43,171 nt of DNA from Deltaproteobacteria bacterium (GCA_029938605.1 JAOZUO010000012.1:1-43171); one strand, 5' to 3'; counted from the first letter of the stretch, positions 31,755 to 41,995 are shown. Notes: generated by a model from the letters alone, not told the origin. Translations and numbers: made by a program.

Positions 31755-34700
31755 TCAGTCAATGGGTACAACCTGATCGCGGTACAGGCGGCCCTGGTCA
31801 TGCCAGTAGCGCCAAGGGCCTCGGAACTGCGCCCTCATGATCGCTTCGATCTCAGCATCCCCGGGCCCGGGTCCGGAGGTTGAGGCGGCACCCGATTCCA
31901 CAGAACCAAGGAGCATAGAAGCGGTGGGGTCCGCTAGATCGAAGCCCTCTAGCCAGGCGGAGTGCTTGCCGAGCACCCAGAGCTGGCCGTTCACGATTCG
32001 TACCGATTGGATCTTACCACGAGCTTGCACCTCGCCCAATTGCGAAGGGGCAGAAGCCGACAGCCGGTAGAGCAGCACACGGCCCTGCTCGAGTCCCACG
32101 GCGAGGAGCGAACCGCCCGCTGCGACTGTCACGGCCTTGGCACCCGAGGGCAGGGGAACAGTGTCAACCAAGGAGGGATTGGTAGGCTCGCTCACGTCGT
32201 ACACACCCACACCTGCTCTCCCCATGGCCACGTAGACGCGCCGGCCCCAGGCAGCGATGCCCAAACCATTTCCTGCAGAAGGCACCCGGCCGACGATCAG
32301 GGGGGCGGTCGGCTCGCGAACGTCCAGCACTACCAGCTCGCTCTTCCCTCCCTTGACCCCGCAGAGGTGTACGCCGCATCTTGCCAGCCCTCGCACAGGA
32401 TGTACGCTGGCGACTCCGAGAACCGCCAGGCTTTCGCGATCAACAATCCGTACGCCCGAAGTCGCTGCCACAAAGAGGTAGTCCCCCGAGAGCAAGAGAT
32501 CCTTGACTTGACCGGCGATGTCCAGGGAGGCCTCGGGCAACGCCTCGGCGAGATGCGCATCGAGGGTGAATGCTACGCCTCCCGGTTGGGCCACGCCGAC
32601 GTTCGGGCGCACCTCGAGCAAGCACGACGTGCCCGACGGGCACCGGAAAGCGGCCTCTTCTTTGCTCGAAGCTCCGGCAAAGCTAGCACCGAGGTACACG
32701 CCGCTCAAATCGGTGACCGCCACTCGCAAATCAGGCGATTCTGGCAGCAGTTGGGCAAGCCGCAGCTGGCCAGGCCAAGACGTGTCAGCCGACTCGGTGA
32801 ATCCGTAGAGATGGCTCCGGCCGTCAAGATACCGGTCGTCCACCGGCCATGCCAAATAATCGCGTTGCAACGTTTGGCGAGCAGCTTGCCACTGACCGAA
32901 CCGGTCCCGGACGTGGAATGACAACCCCTCAGACAGGTCGGAGGAAACGAAATCGCCCACCCATAGACGCCTCGACGCCGGCTCCACGTACACGAACGGC
33001 GAGATCATGGGGCCCGGTGACTCTGAAGCAGTTCCAGTATCTACCCGACGCCAGGAATGACTCGAAAGGTCAAAACGCCAAGCGTCGGTGAGTAGCGCCT
33101 CCCCGCGGCGACCACCGCAGACGTAAAGCGAGCGGGTGACGCGATCAAAAAACGTACCAGCGTCACCGCGGGCCACAGCAGCCGGCGGCTTGCTTGCGGT
33201 TCTCACATGCCGCACCGAGAGCGTCGCAGGGTGAATGGCGATCACGTTCGCGGAGACGTGCCCGTCAGGGGTCTGGCCACCGAAGAGGAGCATCTCACCA
33301 GCCACAGGGTCGAAATTGAGAGAGTAGCCCTGAAGTCCGGAACGCACGGGAAGGAGAACGGGTGTCGACCACTGCCCGGTGATCAAATCGAGGGACAGGG
33401 CTACAACGCCAAGGTCCGAAGGCGAGCGCGATCCAACCAGCAGCAGGCGCTCTCCTCGGGTGGCGGCAAGCTGTGCCTGGAAGAGCGCCGGGGCGATCGT
33501 GCCGTACCGCGCAACGGTGCTCTCCAGAAATACCGGTCCGTCCTGCACACGGGTCGGGGAAGAAACGGGCTCGCTCGCGCTCACAGACCGAGCGGTGGTG
33601 CCTTGCCCACTCAAGCTCCCGATGTAGAGCACCGCTGGCGTCAGGTCGTCGGGATGCTCGGTGACCGCGCCATAGCTGCCTTGCTGGTACGTGAACAGCG
33701 CACGTTCGGTGACCACACCTTGGCCGGTATCGTGCAGGATTGGCCCGACTACCCCGGTGAGCTCGGTATCCAGGTTTCGTTGATCGGAAAAATACAGATC
33801 ATGCACGCTGGCTAGCTGCAGACTGTCGGGGCTCAGGCTGAAGAGCCGGGAGTCCTGGATGACCGGATCGTCGGTCAAGAAGTACCCCACAGGGCCCAGC
33901 CGATCAAACCAGATGTCGATCGGCAATTTGGTTATCCGGGATCGGATGGTTGGGAGGGTGATATTACCTGAAACGCTGGAACCAACGCGCACGAACTGGT
34001 AGTTGCTATAGGCGACTACCGCGTCTGGACCTGAGTAGGAGTAGCCCAACAGATCAAGGGGGGCCTCCTGAGCGACTGGGTCCGGAACCGGGATTCCATC
34101 GACGATGATCATTGGCATGTTCGGCCAGGCAACGCGGATCCGAGTGGTGAGGTTCGGACTCTGCTCAGCGTCATAATCGGAGCTGTTGGCCTGCCAGGTC
34201 TTGAACTGGACCGAGTCGCGCCAGGGCCAGACCAGCTCGTGACGGTTCCAGGTTTCGTCTTGTGTGAACTGCACGGTACGATGCCAGAAGAGCTCATGTG
34301 CGTAGATATCGAGGAAGTCATTGGCCCACGGAGTTAGGCGGTATCGGAGCGTCGCTCCGTCTTCGGCCAAGTCGTTGCTGGTGTTGGGAGTGTTGATAGC
34401 GTTCCAGGAATATATCCCTTGAGGGTTAAACTCTCCGGAGCCGTTGCATATTTGATACCCGAAACAGCGTCCGAGGGGGAAGTCCCACTCGTCCGTGGTG
34501 AAGTTAGGGTTGTCTAGGTCGCAGGCGCAAGCGCCAACCCTGAAGTCGGTTCGCTGACTTGGCGTGAAGATCGGCTCGTTGGCGGCGTTGAAGCTGACCT
34601 GTCCACCGAGTGTATTGAAGCCTATCCTGTACTCCCTACCCCAGAAGGAGTGTGCCCCTCCCGGGAGGTTCACGCGCTCGTACTCGACTGGCTCGAGCGT

Positions 34701-36668
34701 CACGTTGCCAACCGTGTCGCCGTCGCAGCGGTCACCGATGCCGTCGTTGTCCCCATCTCCCTGGTTGTCGTTGGCGTACACCGTTCGACACTGCGTGAAG
34801 TCGGGCGGGGGATCTGGTCGCTGACATTCAACTAGTCCGGTGAACCCCAGTCGCCACTGGTTGGTTTCTTCGTCAAGGCCAATCGATTGATCGTTGCATC
34901 GGGCAGGCTCGAACGCCATTCCACAATACTCCGTCGTCGCGCTAAGGTTCGGAGGATAAATGCAGTTGTCTTGACCGCGTTCGCAGGCTTGTACGCAGTT
35001 GTAGGTGTGGTGGAAAACGCTGCCACCATAGGTGTTCAGGAGGTCCCAACAGCTCTGGTTGCAATCTTCCACTGAAGGAATAGGCAGGTCGCAGTACCCA
35101 TCTCGATCCAGATCGCCACCACCGTTGTGAATCCACTGGTTGCAGTCGTATTCGTTCAGGTATCCGTCCCCATCGATGTCGGCATCACACTCGTCACCGT
35201 AGTTGTCGAAGTCGAGGTCGAGTTGGGCGTCGGAGACACCATCGCTGTTGGTATCGACCAGCAGAGGGTTGAAGTTCTGTGGGCAGTTGTCGCACTCTCG
35301 CCGACAGGCCACGATCTGGTTGACGTCAGCTTCGATATCACCCGGCAGGTTCAGGTCTTGTTCGAGCCTGAGGGTATAATGGGCCGTCAATTGCCAAGGG
35401 CGCTCGTCGAGACACTGATGCTCGTCCGCATCAGCTTCAAGAGGGCCAGGCCCGTCGCCCAGGCCATCACCGTCTTTGTCAAAGTTGCTGCTCGTCCAGG
35501 TGTTTGGGCAGTGATCGACGGCGTCGCAAAATCCGTCTCCGTCGGCGTCCTGTCCGGATGAGCACACCGGCTCGTGACGGCACACGACCTGTGCGCCGTA
35601 CGTAGGCTCCCCTTCATCGATCCGTTGCTGAATCAGGTCACGGGCGTATCTGGGTATGTCGACCCCTTGGCGCTGGAAGTTGACATCAACGTAGGTATGG
35701 CCGTCGGGCGGCGGATGTGGTGGTTCTTCTGGAGGATTCCCTGGATCTTCTAGAACATTGACGCCTACTCGTAGGCGCACGCAAAAATCGGTCCCTACGC
35801 AGCCCTCTTCGTCCCTGCCTCTTGGAGGTGGGTGGAACAAGCCGCCGCGGGGCGAGTCGCACCCCTCGACGCAAGGCAGCATCATGTAGAGGTGGTCATC
35901 AGACAGCCGCACCCCACCCGCGTCGCGGATCAGGTCTCGCATGAGGTAAATGACGGGCCACTCGATCTCTGGATTCAGAGGGTTGGCGACTTCGTCATCA
36001 ATAACTACCTCGTCGAGAAGCTCGGCGAGGCTGTTCTGCACCTCGTTCTGGATTTCACACGTTATCAATTCATTGAGCCAAGAGTTATAATTGACAAAGC
36101 TGCACAAGGCTGCTGAGTGTATATACCCGTGTAAATCCAAGATGGGAAAGCAGTTGATATCATCCACAACAAAATCCGGGTACCGGATTCCGTCGCAATC
36201 TTCCCAGTCTTGTCCCTCCTCGTCATCTACCCACTTCAAATACACAGAGATACCAAAGAAGAAGAATGGAATCACGTAGTTCCCAGCGACGTAGAAGGTT
36301 GCCCTCAGTTTTATTCTACCGCCGGACTTGCTGATTTTGATGCCGATGAGCGAAATCGCCTCGACATTTAAGGCGCCGTTCGCAACGGCATGGCTTTCAA
36401 GCACAAGCATAGCCTCTTGGATGCCGGGCCTCACTTCGTCCTTGAACTTATCGAGCGGGATACGCAGGGCGCACTGCTCTTCGTCGAGGGTTTGTGCGAC
36501 TGCGTTTGGCGGAAGGGCGATGAAGCCGAGGATGAGGGTGAGGGCGAGGGCGAGGACTGCAGCGAGGCTCGCCACAAAGGGGCGTCGGGTACAGCATTGC
36601 GCCCTGTGGCGTGGCGAACACTCCGGTAGAAACGTCGTCGGTTCGCCGAAGAAAGTCTCAGTCAACAT
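31755..36668 (-). CDS. Giant secreted protein with TSP3-like, kelch and LVIVD repeats
   Basis: This 1637-residue exported protein has a long signal peptide: about 29 polar residues, then LAAVLALALTLILGFIALPP, with cleavage near AVA-QT. GGGGAGGT just before the ATG fixes this start. Residues about 65-300 form a helix/strand domain with paired cysteines that faintly recalls lipid-binding BPI-type folds. About 370-660 has acidic calcium-binding repeats of thrombospondin-3 type (DADGDGFCDAVDHCPN, DIDGDGYLNEYDCN, DGDNDGIGDRCDGD). About 660-1000 is beta-rich. About 1060-1210 has kelch-like units (MLLFGGQTPDGH, LYVCGGRRGE, DAWRFDLSSHSWRRV). About 1390-1540 has LVIVD-type propeller repeats (LVVLDVREPTAPLIVG, GVYDVSEPTNPSLVD). 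It probably acts at the cell surface in adhesion or as a scaffold. The following propeller lipoprotein is likely a partner. Confidence 0.85.
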   Translation of the reverse strand: MLTETFFGEPTTFLPECSPRHRAQCCTRRPFVASLAAVLALALTLILGFIALPPNAVAQTLDEEQCALRIPLDKFKDEVRPGIQEAMLVLESHAVANGALNVEAISLIGIKISKSGGRIKLRATFYVAGNYVIPFFFFGISVYLKWVDDEEGQDWEDCDGIRYPDFVVDDINCFPILDLHGYIHSAALCSFVNYNSWLNELITCEIQNEVQNSLAELLDEVVIDDEVANPLNPEIEWPVIYLMRDLIRDAGGVRLSDDHLYMMLPCVEGCDSPRGGLFHPPPRGRDEEGCVGTDFCVRLRVGVNVLEDPGNPPEEPPHPPPDGHTYVDVNFQRQGVDIPRYARDLIQQRIDEGEPTYGAQVVCRHEPVCSSGQDADGDGFCDAVDHCPNTWTSSNFDKDGDGLGDGPGPLEADADEHQCLDERPWQLTAHYTLRLEQDLNLPGDIEADVNQIVACRRECDNCPQNFNPLLVDTNSDGVSDAQLDLDFDNYGDECDADIDGDGYLNEYDCNQWIHNGGGDLDRDGYCDLPIPSVEDCNQSCWDLLNTYGGSVFHHTYNCVQACERGQDNCIYPPNLSATTEYCGMAFEPARCNDQSIGLDEETNQWRLGFTGLVECQRPDPPPDFTQCRTVYANDNQGDGDNDGIGDRCDGDTVGNVTLEPVEYERVNLPGGAHSFWGREYRIGFNTLGGQVSFNAANEPIFTPSQRTDFRVGACACDLDNPNFTTDEWDFPLGRCFGYQICNGSGEFNPQGIYSWNAINTPNTSNDLAEDGATLRYRLTPWANDFLDIYAHELFWHRTVQFTQDETWNRHELVWPWRDSVQFKTWQANSSDYDAEQSPNLTTRIRVAWPNMPMIIVDGIPVPDPVAQEAPLDLLGYSYSGPDAVVAYSNYQFVRVGSSVSGNITLPTIRSRITKLPIDIWFDRLGPVGYFLTDDPVIQDSRLFSLSPDSLQLASVHDLYFSDQRNLDTELTGVVGPILHDTGQGVVTERALFTYQQGSYGAVTEHPDDLTPAVLYIGSLSGQGTTARSVSASEPVSSPTRVQDGPVFLESTVARYGTIAPALFQAQLAATRGERLLLVGSRSPSDLGVVALSLDLITGQWSTPVLLPVRSGLQGYSLNFDPVAGEMLLFGGQTPDGHVSANVIAIHPATLSVRHVRTASKPPAAVARGDAGTFFDRVTRSLYVCGGRRGEALLTDAWRFDLSSHSWRRVDTGTASESPGPMISPFVYVEPASRRLWVGDFVSSDLSEGLSFHVRDRFGQWQAARQTLQRDYLAWPVDDRYLDGRSHLYGFTESADTSWPGQLRLAQLLPESPDLRVAVTDLSGVYLGASFAGASSKEEAAFRCPSGTSCLLEVRPNVGVAQPGGVAFTLDAHLAEALPEASLDIAGQVKDLLLSGDYLFVAATSGVRIVDRESLAVLGVASVHPVRGLARCGVHLCGVKGGKSELVVLDVREPTAPLIVGRVPSAGNGLGIAAWGRRVYVAMGRAGVGVYDVSEPTNPSLVDTVPLPSGAKAVTVAAGGSLLAVGLEQGRVLLYRLSASAPSQLGEVQARGKIQSVRIVNGQLWVLGKHSAWLEGFDLADPTASMLLGSVESGAASTSGPGPGDAEIEAIMRAQFRGPWRYWHDQGRLYRDQVVPID

Positions 36669-37245
36669 CGTGGACCTCCCCTTTGCATGCCTTTTACGCA
36701 GCCCGGAGCCATGCCCGCAACTGGGCCCATCTCACCGTCCGTGACTCGGTGGTCGAGCTGCAATGCCCCTCCCTGCGCCGAATGCCGTCACCCTTTGCCT
36801 CCCGGTTAAACTGAGAAGGTCAGTCGTCGGGAGGTCGTGGTTGCCTTGGCGTCCCCAAGCGCTTTGAGGCCATGGAGGGCATAACAGATTTTTGTACACC
36901 ACAGAGAATATATCGTGCAATCTAAGAACGGTTCTGGGAGTGGGGATCTCACCTGAGAGCTTCCCTACAAAATCCGTTGACCGGATCTCTACCTCGGTGA
37001 AGCTCACGGCGGTGCCGATGCCGGGGCGCCAGTCGCAGCGAGTCCTCTCTCGCGTTGAGTGCCGTGGGTGGTCCCCGTCGAGCCCAGTAGATCCGGGTGG
37101 CACCCTTGACCACCACAGCGATGCCGAGGTCGGTGAGGACCCAAGGGATGCTGTTGACACCGGACCTCGGATATGGTCAATCTTTTTCGGCAAGCTAAGG
37201 CCCCATGGCCCTGTTATCCCCAGTAACCGCATCAGGAGAGAAAAC
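36669..37245. other. 577-bp divergent intergenic region
   Basis: This gap separates the minus-strand giant-protein gene from a plus-strand lipoprotein gene. It holds the GGGGAGGT ribosome binding site of the former, a perfect short palindrome AGAAC-G-GTTCT (36925-36935), and a promoter-like pair for the latter. Frames across 36950-37150 are open on both strands but show no start with a ribosome binding site and no motif I recognise; a gene remnant is possible. Confidence 0.5.
37154..37182 (+). promoter_or_regulatory. Possible promoter of the Cys-rich lipoprotein gene
   Basis: A perfect TTGACA (37154-37159) precedes a 17-bp spacer and TCAATC (37177-37182), a poor -10, 63 bases before the ATG at 37246. 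Confidence 0.35.
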
Positions 37246-37641
37246 ATGCGCACGACATCGGGACTGCTTACGGCGTTGGTGGCCCTGTTGGCCGTGGGCT
37301 GTGGCCCCAAGGTGGACTGCGACAAGTTGGACAAGAGCCTCTCTGGCTGCACGGAGGCGTTGATGTTCCGGCTTCGACCGGACGCCAAAAAGAGCCTCGC
37401 TAAGGCCACCGATCCCGAGACCAGGAAGCTGAACGAAGAGCTCAAGGCCAAAGACATCCAGCGGAACCGGGCGACCCTCAAGACGCAGGTGGTCCAGGAG
37501 TGCAAAAAGCACAAGGGCCGCGCCGCCGATGCCAAGCTCATCAACGCCTGCCTCGAGGCCTCCGGCGGCAAGACCGACGCCGCGAGCTGCAAGAAGTTCG
37601 CCGACTGCTTCGGCAAGTTCCTCAAGGATAAGAGCAAGTAG
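37246..37641 (+). CDS. Small cysteine-rich lipoprotein
   Basis: I set the start at ATG 37246 because it begins a lipoprotein signal (MRTTSGLLTALVALLAVGC, lipobox AVGC) with AGGAG seven bases upstream; the frame is open further up to 36892 without any such signs. The 131-residue precursor gives a mature protein of about 112 residues, highly charged and helical, with cysteines at regular places (VDCDKL, SGCTEAL, QECKKHK, NACLEAS, ASCKKFADCFGKFL). Paired helices held by disulphides are likely, as in many small lipoproteins of this lineage. I know no function for it. It converges with the 1374-residue protein gene. Confidence 0.82.
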   Translation: MRTTSGLLTALVALLAVGCGPKVDCDKLDKSLSGCTEALMFRLRPDAKKSLAKATDPETRKLNEELKAKDIQRNRATLKTQVVQECKKHKGRAADAKLINACLEASGGKTDAASCKKFADCFGKFLKDKSK

Positions 37642-37667
37642 CTCAGAACCCGCGGCGCCCTCTCCAA

Positions 37668-37699
37668 TCCTTCTACTCAGCAGTCCTTCTACTCAGCAG
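37668..37699. repeat. Two 16-bp tandem repeats between convergent genes
   Basis: TCCTTCTACTCAGCAG occurs at 37668-37683 and again at 37684-37699, in the 69-bp gap between two convergent stop codons. No terminator hairpin is visible there. Confidence 0.9.
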
Positions 37700-37710
37700 T
37701 CCGGTTTGTC

Positions 37711-40700
37711 CTAACGCAGCGCCTTCTTGGCGGCGGCGCGCACCTGGAGGTCGGGGTCCGAAGCGGCGAGCTTGCGCAGGAGGTTCCGGGCGGCGCGCTT
37801 GTCTATGGCAACCACGGCTACCACCGCGGCCAGCCGCACCTTGGCCGCCCGATAGCGCAGGGCGGTGAGGAGCACGGGCAGGGCCCGACGGTCTCCGATA
37901 CGGCCCAGGGCTCGCACAGCGTACTCGGCGAGGAACCCGTGGACTTCACCAGCAAACCGCTTGAGCACGGGCAAGGCCGACGTGGCCTTGATCTGACCAA
38001 GGCGTCGGATCCGCTCCAGTTGCTCTGGCCAGCCCAGCCGATGGATGCCCGCGGTCAACAGCTTCACCAGGGCGGGCCTCAAGGCCGGCGCCGTCGCCAC
38101 CGCGATAACAGCGGCATCTCCGGCAGCCCGACGCACCATCGTCTTGCGATCCTTGAGCCCGGCGCGAACCAGGGCCGCAATCCCCGGGTGTCCCACCTTG
38201 GCGGCCAACCGCAAGGCGTGGGAACGGATGTCCACATCCCGGTGGCGCGCCAAGGGGCCGGTCTCCTCCAGTAGCACTTTTCGCAAGGGCGCAAGGTGCG
38301 CTTTCGACAGCGGCCTGGCCTCCGGTCCCTTCAACGCCCGGGGAAACACCCCGAGCGCGAGCCGCCGGGGGTGCCGGTCCAGGCCCTGCAAAATGCGCAG
38401 CACCAGGTCCCGGTGTCGCCGCAGGGCCGAGCGCAGCCCCTGGCTCACCTGCGCTCCGGAGCGGGTCAGAAGGCTCACCAGGGCCGCACGCTTCACGATG
38501 GGCTGGACGGGCCGAAGCTCCTTGAGGAATCCTGCCCAGTCCACCCGACCGTTGCGGATCCGAACCAGGGCCCCACCGCCAGGCGTATACGATTTTCCCT
38601 GCACGCTGCGCACCAACGCCCAGGCAATACTACGCTGAACATCGTCGGTGCTCGACCACAGTCGCCGAGACAAGGGACGGGTGGCACGACGGGCCCCGAG
38701 CATTCCCAGTCCCCAGGCCGCCTTGACCACCAGGTCCTGCCGCTCATCGTCGAGCATGGCGACGAGCGGATCGATGGCCCGACTGTTGCCGGTGAGCCCG
38801 AGGGCAAAGGCGCAGGCCGCTCTCACCTCCGGGCGCCGATCCTTGGACCGGAGCACCTTGAGCATCACGTCCATGGGTGGGCGAGCCTGCCGGCCGAGCC
38901 CAACGCAGGCGAAGATCTCCACGCTGATCTTGGGATCTCCCAGAGCCTTGATCAGCGGCTTGACAGCGGAGCGGTGCTTCAGGTTGGACAAGGCCCAGGC
39001 CGCCGCCTCCCGCAGCTCCACGCTCTTGTGCGCCAGGAGTCGGGTCAAATCACCCACCGTGCGCGGATCCCTGAGCCGTCCGGCAGCCACCAGGGCGCGC
39101 ACCCTCAGGGCATTGTGCGCCGTGGTCTTGGGACGCGTGGGCGTCGGACTGCGGTACCGACGACGCCAACGGCGACTACGCACCGGCGGCGAAGCCACCA
39201 CAGGCTCCTCCTCCGGGGGCTGCAAGGCCAGCCGCACCAGGGGCGGCGCAGCGTTCTTGTTGCCCAGGTGACCCAGTACGTCGATGGCGATGTCTCGCTG
39301 GGTGCCCTTGCGCTCGGACAGCGCCTCCAACAGCGGCTTGAGGGCGCGTTGGCCGATCTGGAACAGCAGCTGGGCAGCGCGCTTGCGTCGCTTGGGATCG
39401 GGGTCGAGCTGCTTTTCGAAGGCCAGCCGCGGCACCAGCCGCGCGTACAGCTTCACCAGCGTGATGCGATAGGTCTTTTTGTGCGTGTACGTGAACGCCA
39501 GGGGGATCAGCTCCCGCTCCAGGTCCAGGAGCTGCCCGAGGTACTCGTCGATGTCGATGGCCAGCCGCGCGGCCCGCCGCACAAACTCCTCGTCAGGGGA
39601 GCGACGGATGACCTCATGGTAGAGCTTCACCGCCTCCACATGGTTCCCTAGCTGCAGGTAGATCCGCGCCAGGGAGAAGTACACCTTGAACAACCGGCTG
39701 TTGATCTGCAGCGCCGACCGGTAGGCCTTGATGGCGGCCTTCCAGTTCTCCTGGCGCTCGTAGATGGCCCCCAAGCGCGCCTTGGCCGAGGCGTCGGTCT
39801 TGGACGCCAGCTGGCTCGCCCGCTTGGCATAGCTGAGGGCCAGCCTGTCCTGATAGAGCTGCAGATAGAGCACGGCGATACGCTCGAAAAATTCCCGCCG
39901 CCGCTGGGGCACCGCATCGGAGAGCCTCTTGAGGATGGCGATGGCCTTCTTGAGCTGGTACCCCTCGCGGTAGATCTGCTCCAGGGCCAGCAGGGCCTCC
40001 ACCTGCTTGTCATCGATCTCCAGGATGCGCTTGTAGATCTTCTCAGCTTCTTTGACCTTCTTGAGCTTGAGGTAGGCTTCCCCCATGAAGTAGCCCGCCG
40101 ACAGATCCGGCGGCCGGGCCTCGAACTTGGTGCGGTAGGAAGTGATCTTCCGGGTCAGGAGGCGCCGCCGACTCCAGATGTCGATGATGGCCGTGCGTCC
40201 CTCTCGTCGCCAGGACTGGTGGCGCTTCTGGACGGCCATCTTGATCACCACCAGCCAGGCCTTCACCGCCTCGTCGTACTGGCGATTCTTCTGCAGGGCC
40301 ATGGCCCGGGCGCGCCGGTAGTCCACCTTCTTGCTGTTGAGCTTTATCGCCTTGTCGAAAAGCTTGAGCGCTTCCTTGTTGAGATCGTGCTCCGCATAGA
40401 CCTGCGCCAGGGCGGCGTAGGCATCCTCCCGACTCCGGTACACCCCCCGTCCCAGCAAACGCTTCCAGGTGGACAGGGAGCGGCGCTTGTCTCCCCGCTG
40501 CCAGTACTGCTCTCCGAGATTGATCAGGTGCCCGGGATCCCGCCGCTCGATGCGCACCAGGATCTTGAACTCCTTGAGGGCCAGGCCGGGCTTACCCCAC
40601 TTGTTGAACAGGTCCGCCAGGGCCAGGTGCACCGACGGGTCCCGCCGAAACCGCGCCCCCAACCTCCGCAGCACCGCCAACGCTCGCTTGGGACGTCGCT

Positions 40701-41835
40701 CCCGCCACAGCGCCTTGGCAAGCTCGAGGTGAAACCGCGGCTCCCCTGGTGCAATGCGCACCTGCTCACGGAGCACCTTGATGGCCTCCTTGTGTCGATT
40801 GAGCCGGCCGAGCAAAGCAATGAGCTTGGCGCGAATATCAATGGCGTAGGGTTTGGCACGAAGCGCCCGCCGGTAGGCTCTGATGGCCTTGTCGTCGTCG
40901 CCCACCTCATCGTAGAGACTCGCCAGAAAAGACCACTGGAAATAGCCCCGGCTGCGCCACTTCTTCTCGTACTCGGCGATGAGGCTGCGCAGAGCGTTCT
41001 TGCGGCGGTGGATAGCGATGACCCGCTGAACGAGCTCCGTGCGCATCCAGTGACTGGCCGTGAGATACCGCATGGCCTTGCCGTAGGCTTTCTTGGCATC
41101 GCCATCCTTGCCCATGCGCTCGTACACCTTACCGATCTCCTTCCAGAGATCGGCGGTCCATTTGGAGTTGCCACGATACCGCTTGAGCAACTTTCGGTAC
41201 TCAGTCAAAGACTGCTTGTACATGAGGTTGCGGGTGAGCACCTGGGCGAACTCCAGCCGCAGCAGCCGGTTGCGCGGATCCAGCTTGAGCAGGGACACGA
41301 AGTAGGATCGCGCCTTCTCGAGCTTCTTACGACCGATGGTGAGATCGATGAGCGCGCGCAGGATCTTTTTCTTGAGACGCCGAACCTTGGTGCGGGACAG
41401 GGAGGCTTCGTAGGCCTTGCGCGCCTCCTCGGGCTTTTTGAGCTTGCGATGGGCGGCGGCCAGCCGGTAGTGGGCCAGGTACGTACCGGGCTTGAGCTTG
41501 GCGGCTCCACTGAAGGCCGTGGCGGCCTCGCTGTGGCGCTTGAGGCGCATGAGCAGGTTGCCCAGCACAATACGGAAGTTGTAGTTCTTCGGGGATCGCA
41601 CGATCCGCTTGGTGTACTGGTTGGCCAGCCCCTTGACCGAGATACAACGCAGGAGCTTACCCATGGCCCAACGGTTGCCGGGGTTGGAGTCGATCATGGC
41701 CCGGTAACGACCCATCATGGTGCCGCTGCAGGGGTTGCGACCGCTTACCCAGGTGCGAGCGTCGGCCGGCCGGGGTGACGACGCGACGACAGTCGCGAAA
41801 CTCGCAAAGAACAGAAGGAGACGAGGTGTCTTCAT
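37711..41835 (-). CDS. Very large secreted TPR plus HEAT-repeat protein
   Basis: This 1374-residue protein has a signal peptide (LLLFFASFATVVASSPRPADA), so its repeats lie in the periplasm or outside. About residues 75-760 form a TPR solenoid of some twenty units (ALADLFNKWGKPGLALKEF, ALFDKAIKLNSKKVDYRRA in part, YFSLARIYLQLGNHVEAVKLY in part). From about 800 it changes to HEAT/PBS-lyase-like repeats (PLLEALSERKGTQRDIAIDV, DLTRLLAHKSVELREAAAWA, DPLVAMLDDERQDLVVKAAW, LPVLLTALRYRAAKVRLAAV), with a Pro/Arg linker at 880-920. No catalytic motif is seen. It is probably a protein-protein scaffold. An AAGG ribosome binding site precedes the ATG, with TACTAT as a possible -10 about 60 bases upstream. 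No operon partner is adjacent. Confidence 0.87.
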   Translation of the reverse strand: MKTPRLLLFFASFATVVASSPRPADARTWVSGRNPCSGTMMGRYRAMIDSNPGNRWAMGKLLRCISVKGLANQYTKRIVRSPKNYNFRIVLGNLLMRLKRHSEAATAFSGAAKLKPGTYLAHYRLAAAHRKLKKPEEARKAYEASLSRTKVRRLKKKILRALIDLTIGRKKLEKARSYFVSLLKLDPRNRLLRLEFAQVLTRNLMYKQSLTEYRKLLKRYRGNSKWTADLWKEIGKVYERMGKDGDAKKAYGKAMRYLTASHWMRTELVQRVIAIHRRKNALRSLIAEYEKKWRSRGYFQWSFLASLYDEVGDDDKAIRAYRRALRAKPYAIDIRAKLIALLGRLNRHKEAIKVLREQVRIAPGEPRFHLELAKALWRERRPKRALAVLRRLGARFRRDPSVHLALADLFNKWGKPGLALKEFKILVRIERRDPGHLINLGEQYWQRGDKRRSLSTWKRLLGRGVYRSREDAYAALAQVYAEHDLNKEALKLFDKAIKLNSKKVDYRRARAMALQKNRQYDEAVKAWLVVIKMAVQKRHQSWRREGRTAIIDIWSRRRLLTRKITSYRTKFEARPPDLSAGYFMGEAYLKLKKVKEAEKIYKRILEIDDKQVEALLALEQIYREGYQLKKAIAILKRLSDAVPQRRREFFERIAVLYLQLYQDRLALSYAKRASQLASKTDASAKARLGAIYERQENWKAAIKAYRSALQINSRLFKVYFSLARIYLQLGNHVEAVKLYHEVIRRSPDEEFVRRAARLAIDIDEYLGQLLDLERELIPLAFTYTHKKTYRITLVKLYARLVPRLAFEKQLDPDPKRRKRAAQLLFQIGQRALKPLLEALSERKGTQRDIAIDVLGHLGNKNAAPPLVRLALQPPEEEPVVASPPVRSRRWRRRYRSPTPTRPKTTAHNALRVRALVAAGRLRDPRTVGDLTRLLAHKSVELREAAAWALSNLKHRSAVKPLIKALGDPKISVEIFACVGLGRQARPPMDVMLKVLRSKDRRPEVRAACAFALGLTGNSRAIDPLVAMLDDERQDLVVKAAWGLGMLGARRATRPLSRRLWSSTDDVQRSIAWALVRSVQGKSYTPGGGALVRIRNGRVDWAGFLKELRPVQPIVKRAALVSLLTRSGAQVSQGLRSALRRHRDLVLRILQGLDRHPRRLALGVFPRALKGPEARPLSKAHLAPLRKVLLEETGPLARHRDVDIRSHALRLAAKVGHPGIAALVRAGLKDRKTMVRRAAGDAAVIAVATAPALRPALVKLLTAGIHRLGWPEQLERIRRLGQIKATSALPVLKRFAGEVHGFLAEYAVRALGRIGDRRALPVLLTALRYRAAKVRLAAVVAVVAIDKRAARNLLRKLAASDPDLQVRAAAKKALR

Positions 41836-41995
41836 GGGACCTTCTTACCGGTTGAGAATCACAAGCTCGAGACATAGTACGGGAATCGAGACCCGACTAC
41901 ACCCCCCTATTCTGACCGGAAAGGTACCCAGACGCCAATCCCTCCCTACCGACTATTTGGAGCAGACGGCGAAAACAACGTTGGCAAAAACAACG

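Noticed and set aside
36892..37245. N-terminal extension of the Cys-rich lipoprotein
   Set aside because: The lipoprotein signal and AGGAG site at 37246 set the start; the upstream frame has no such features.
36732..37667. 311-codon minus-strand frame
   Set aside because: It lies antisense to the Cys-rich lipoprotein gene, which has a proper signal and ribosome binding site; the remainder shows no recognisable domain.
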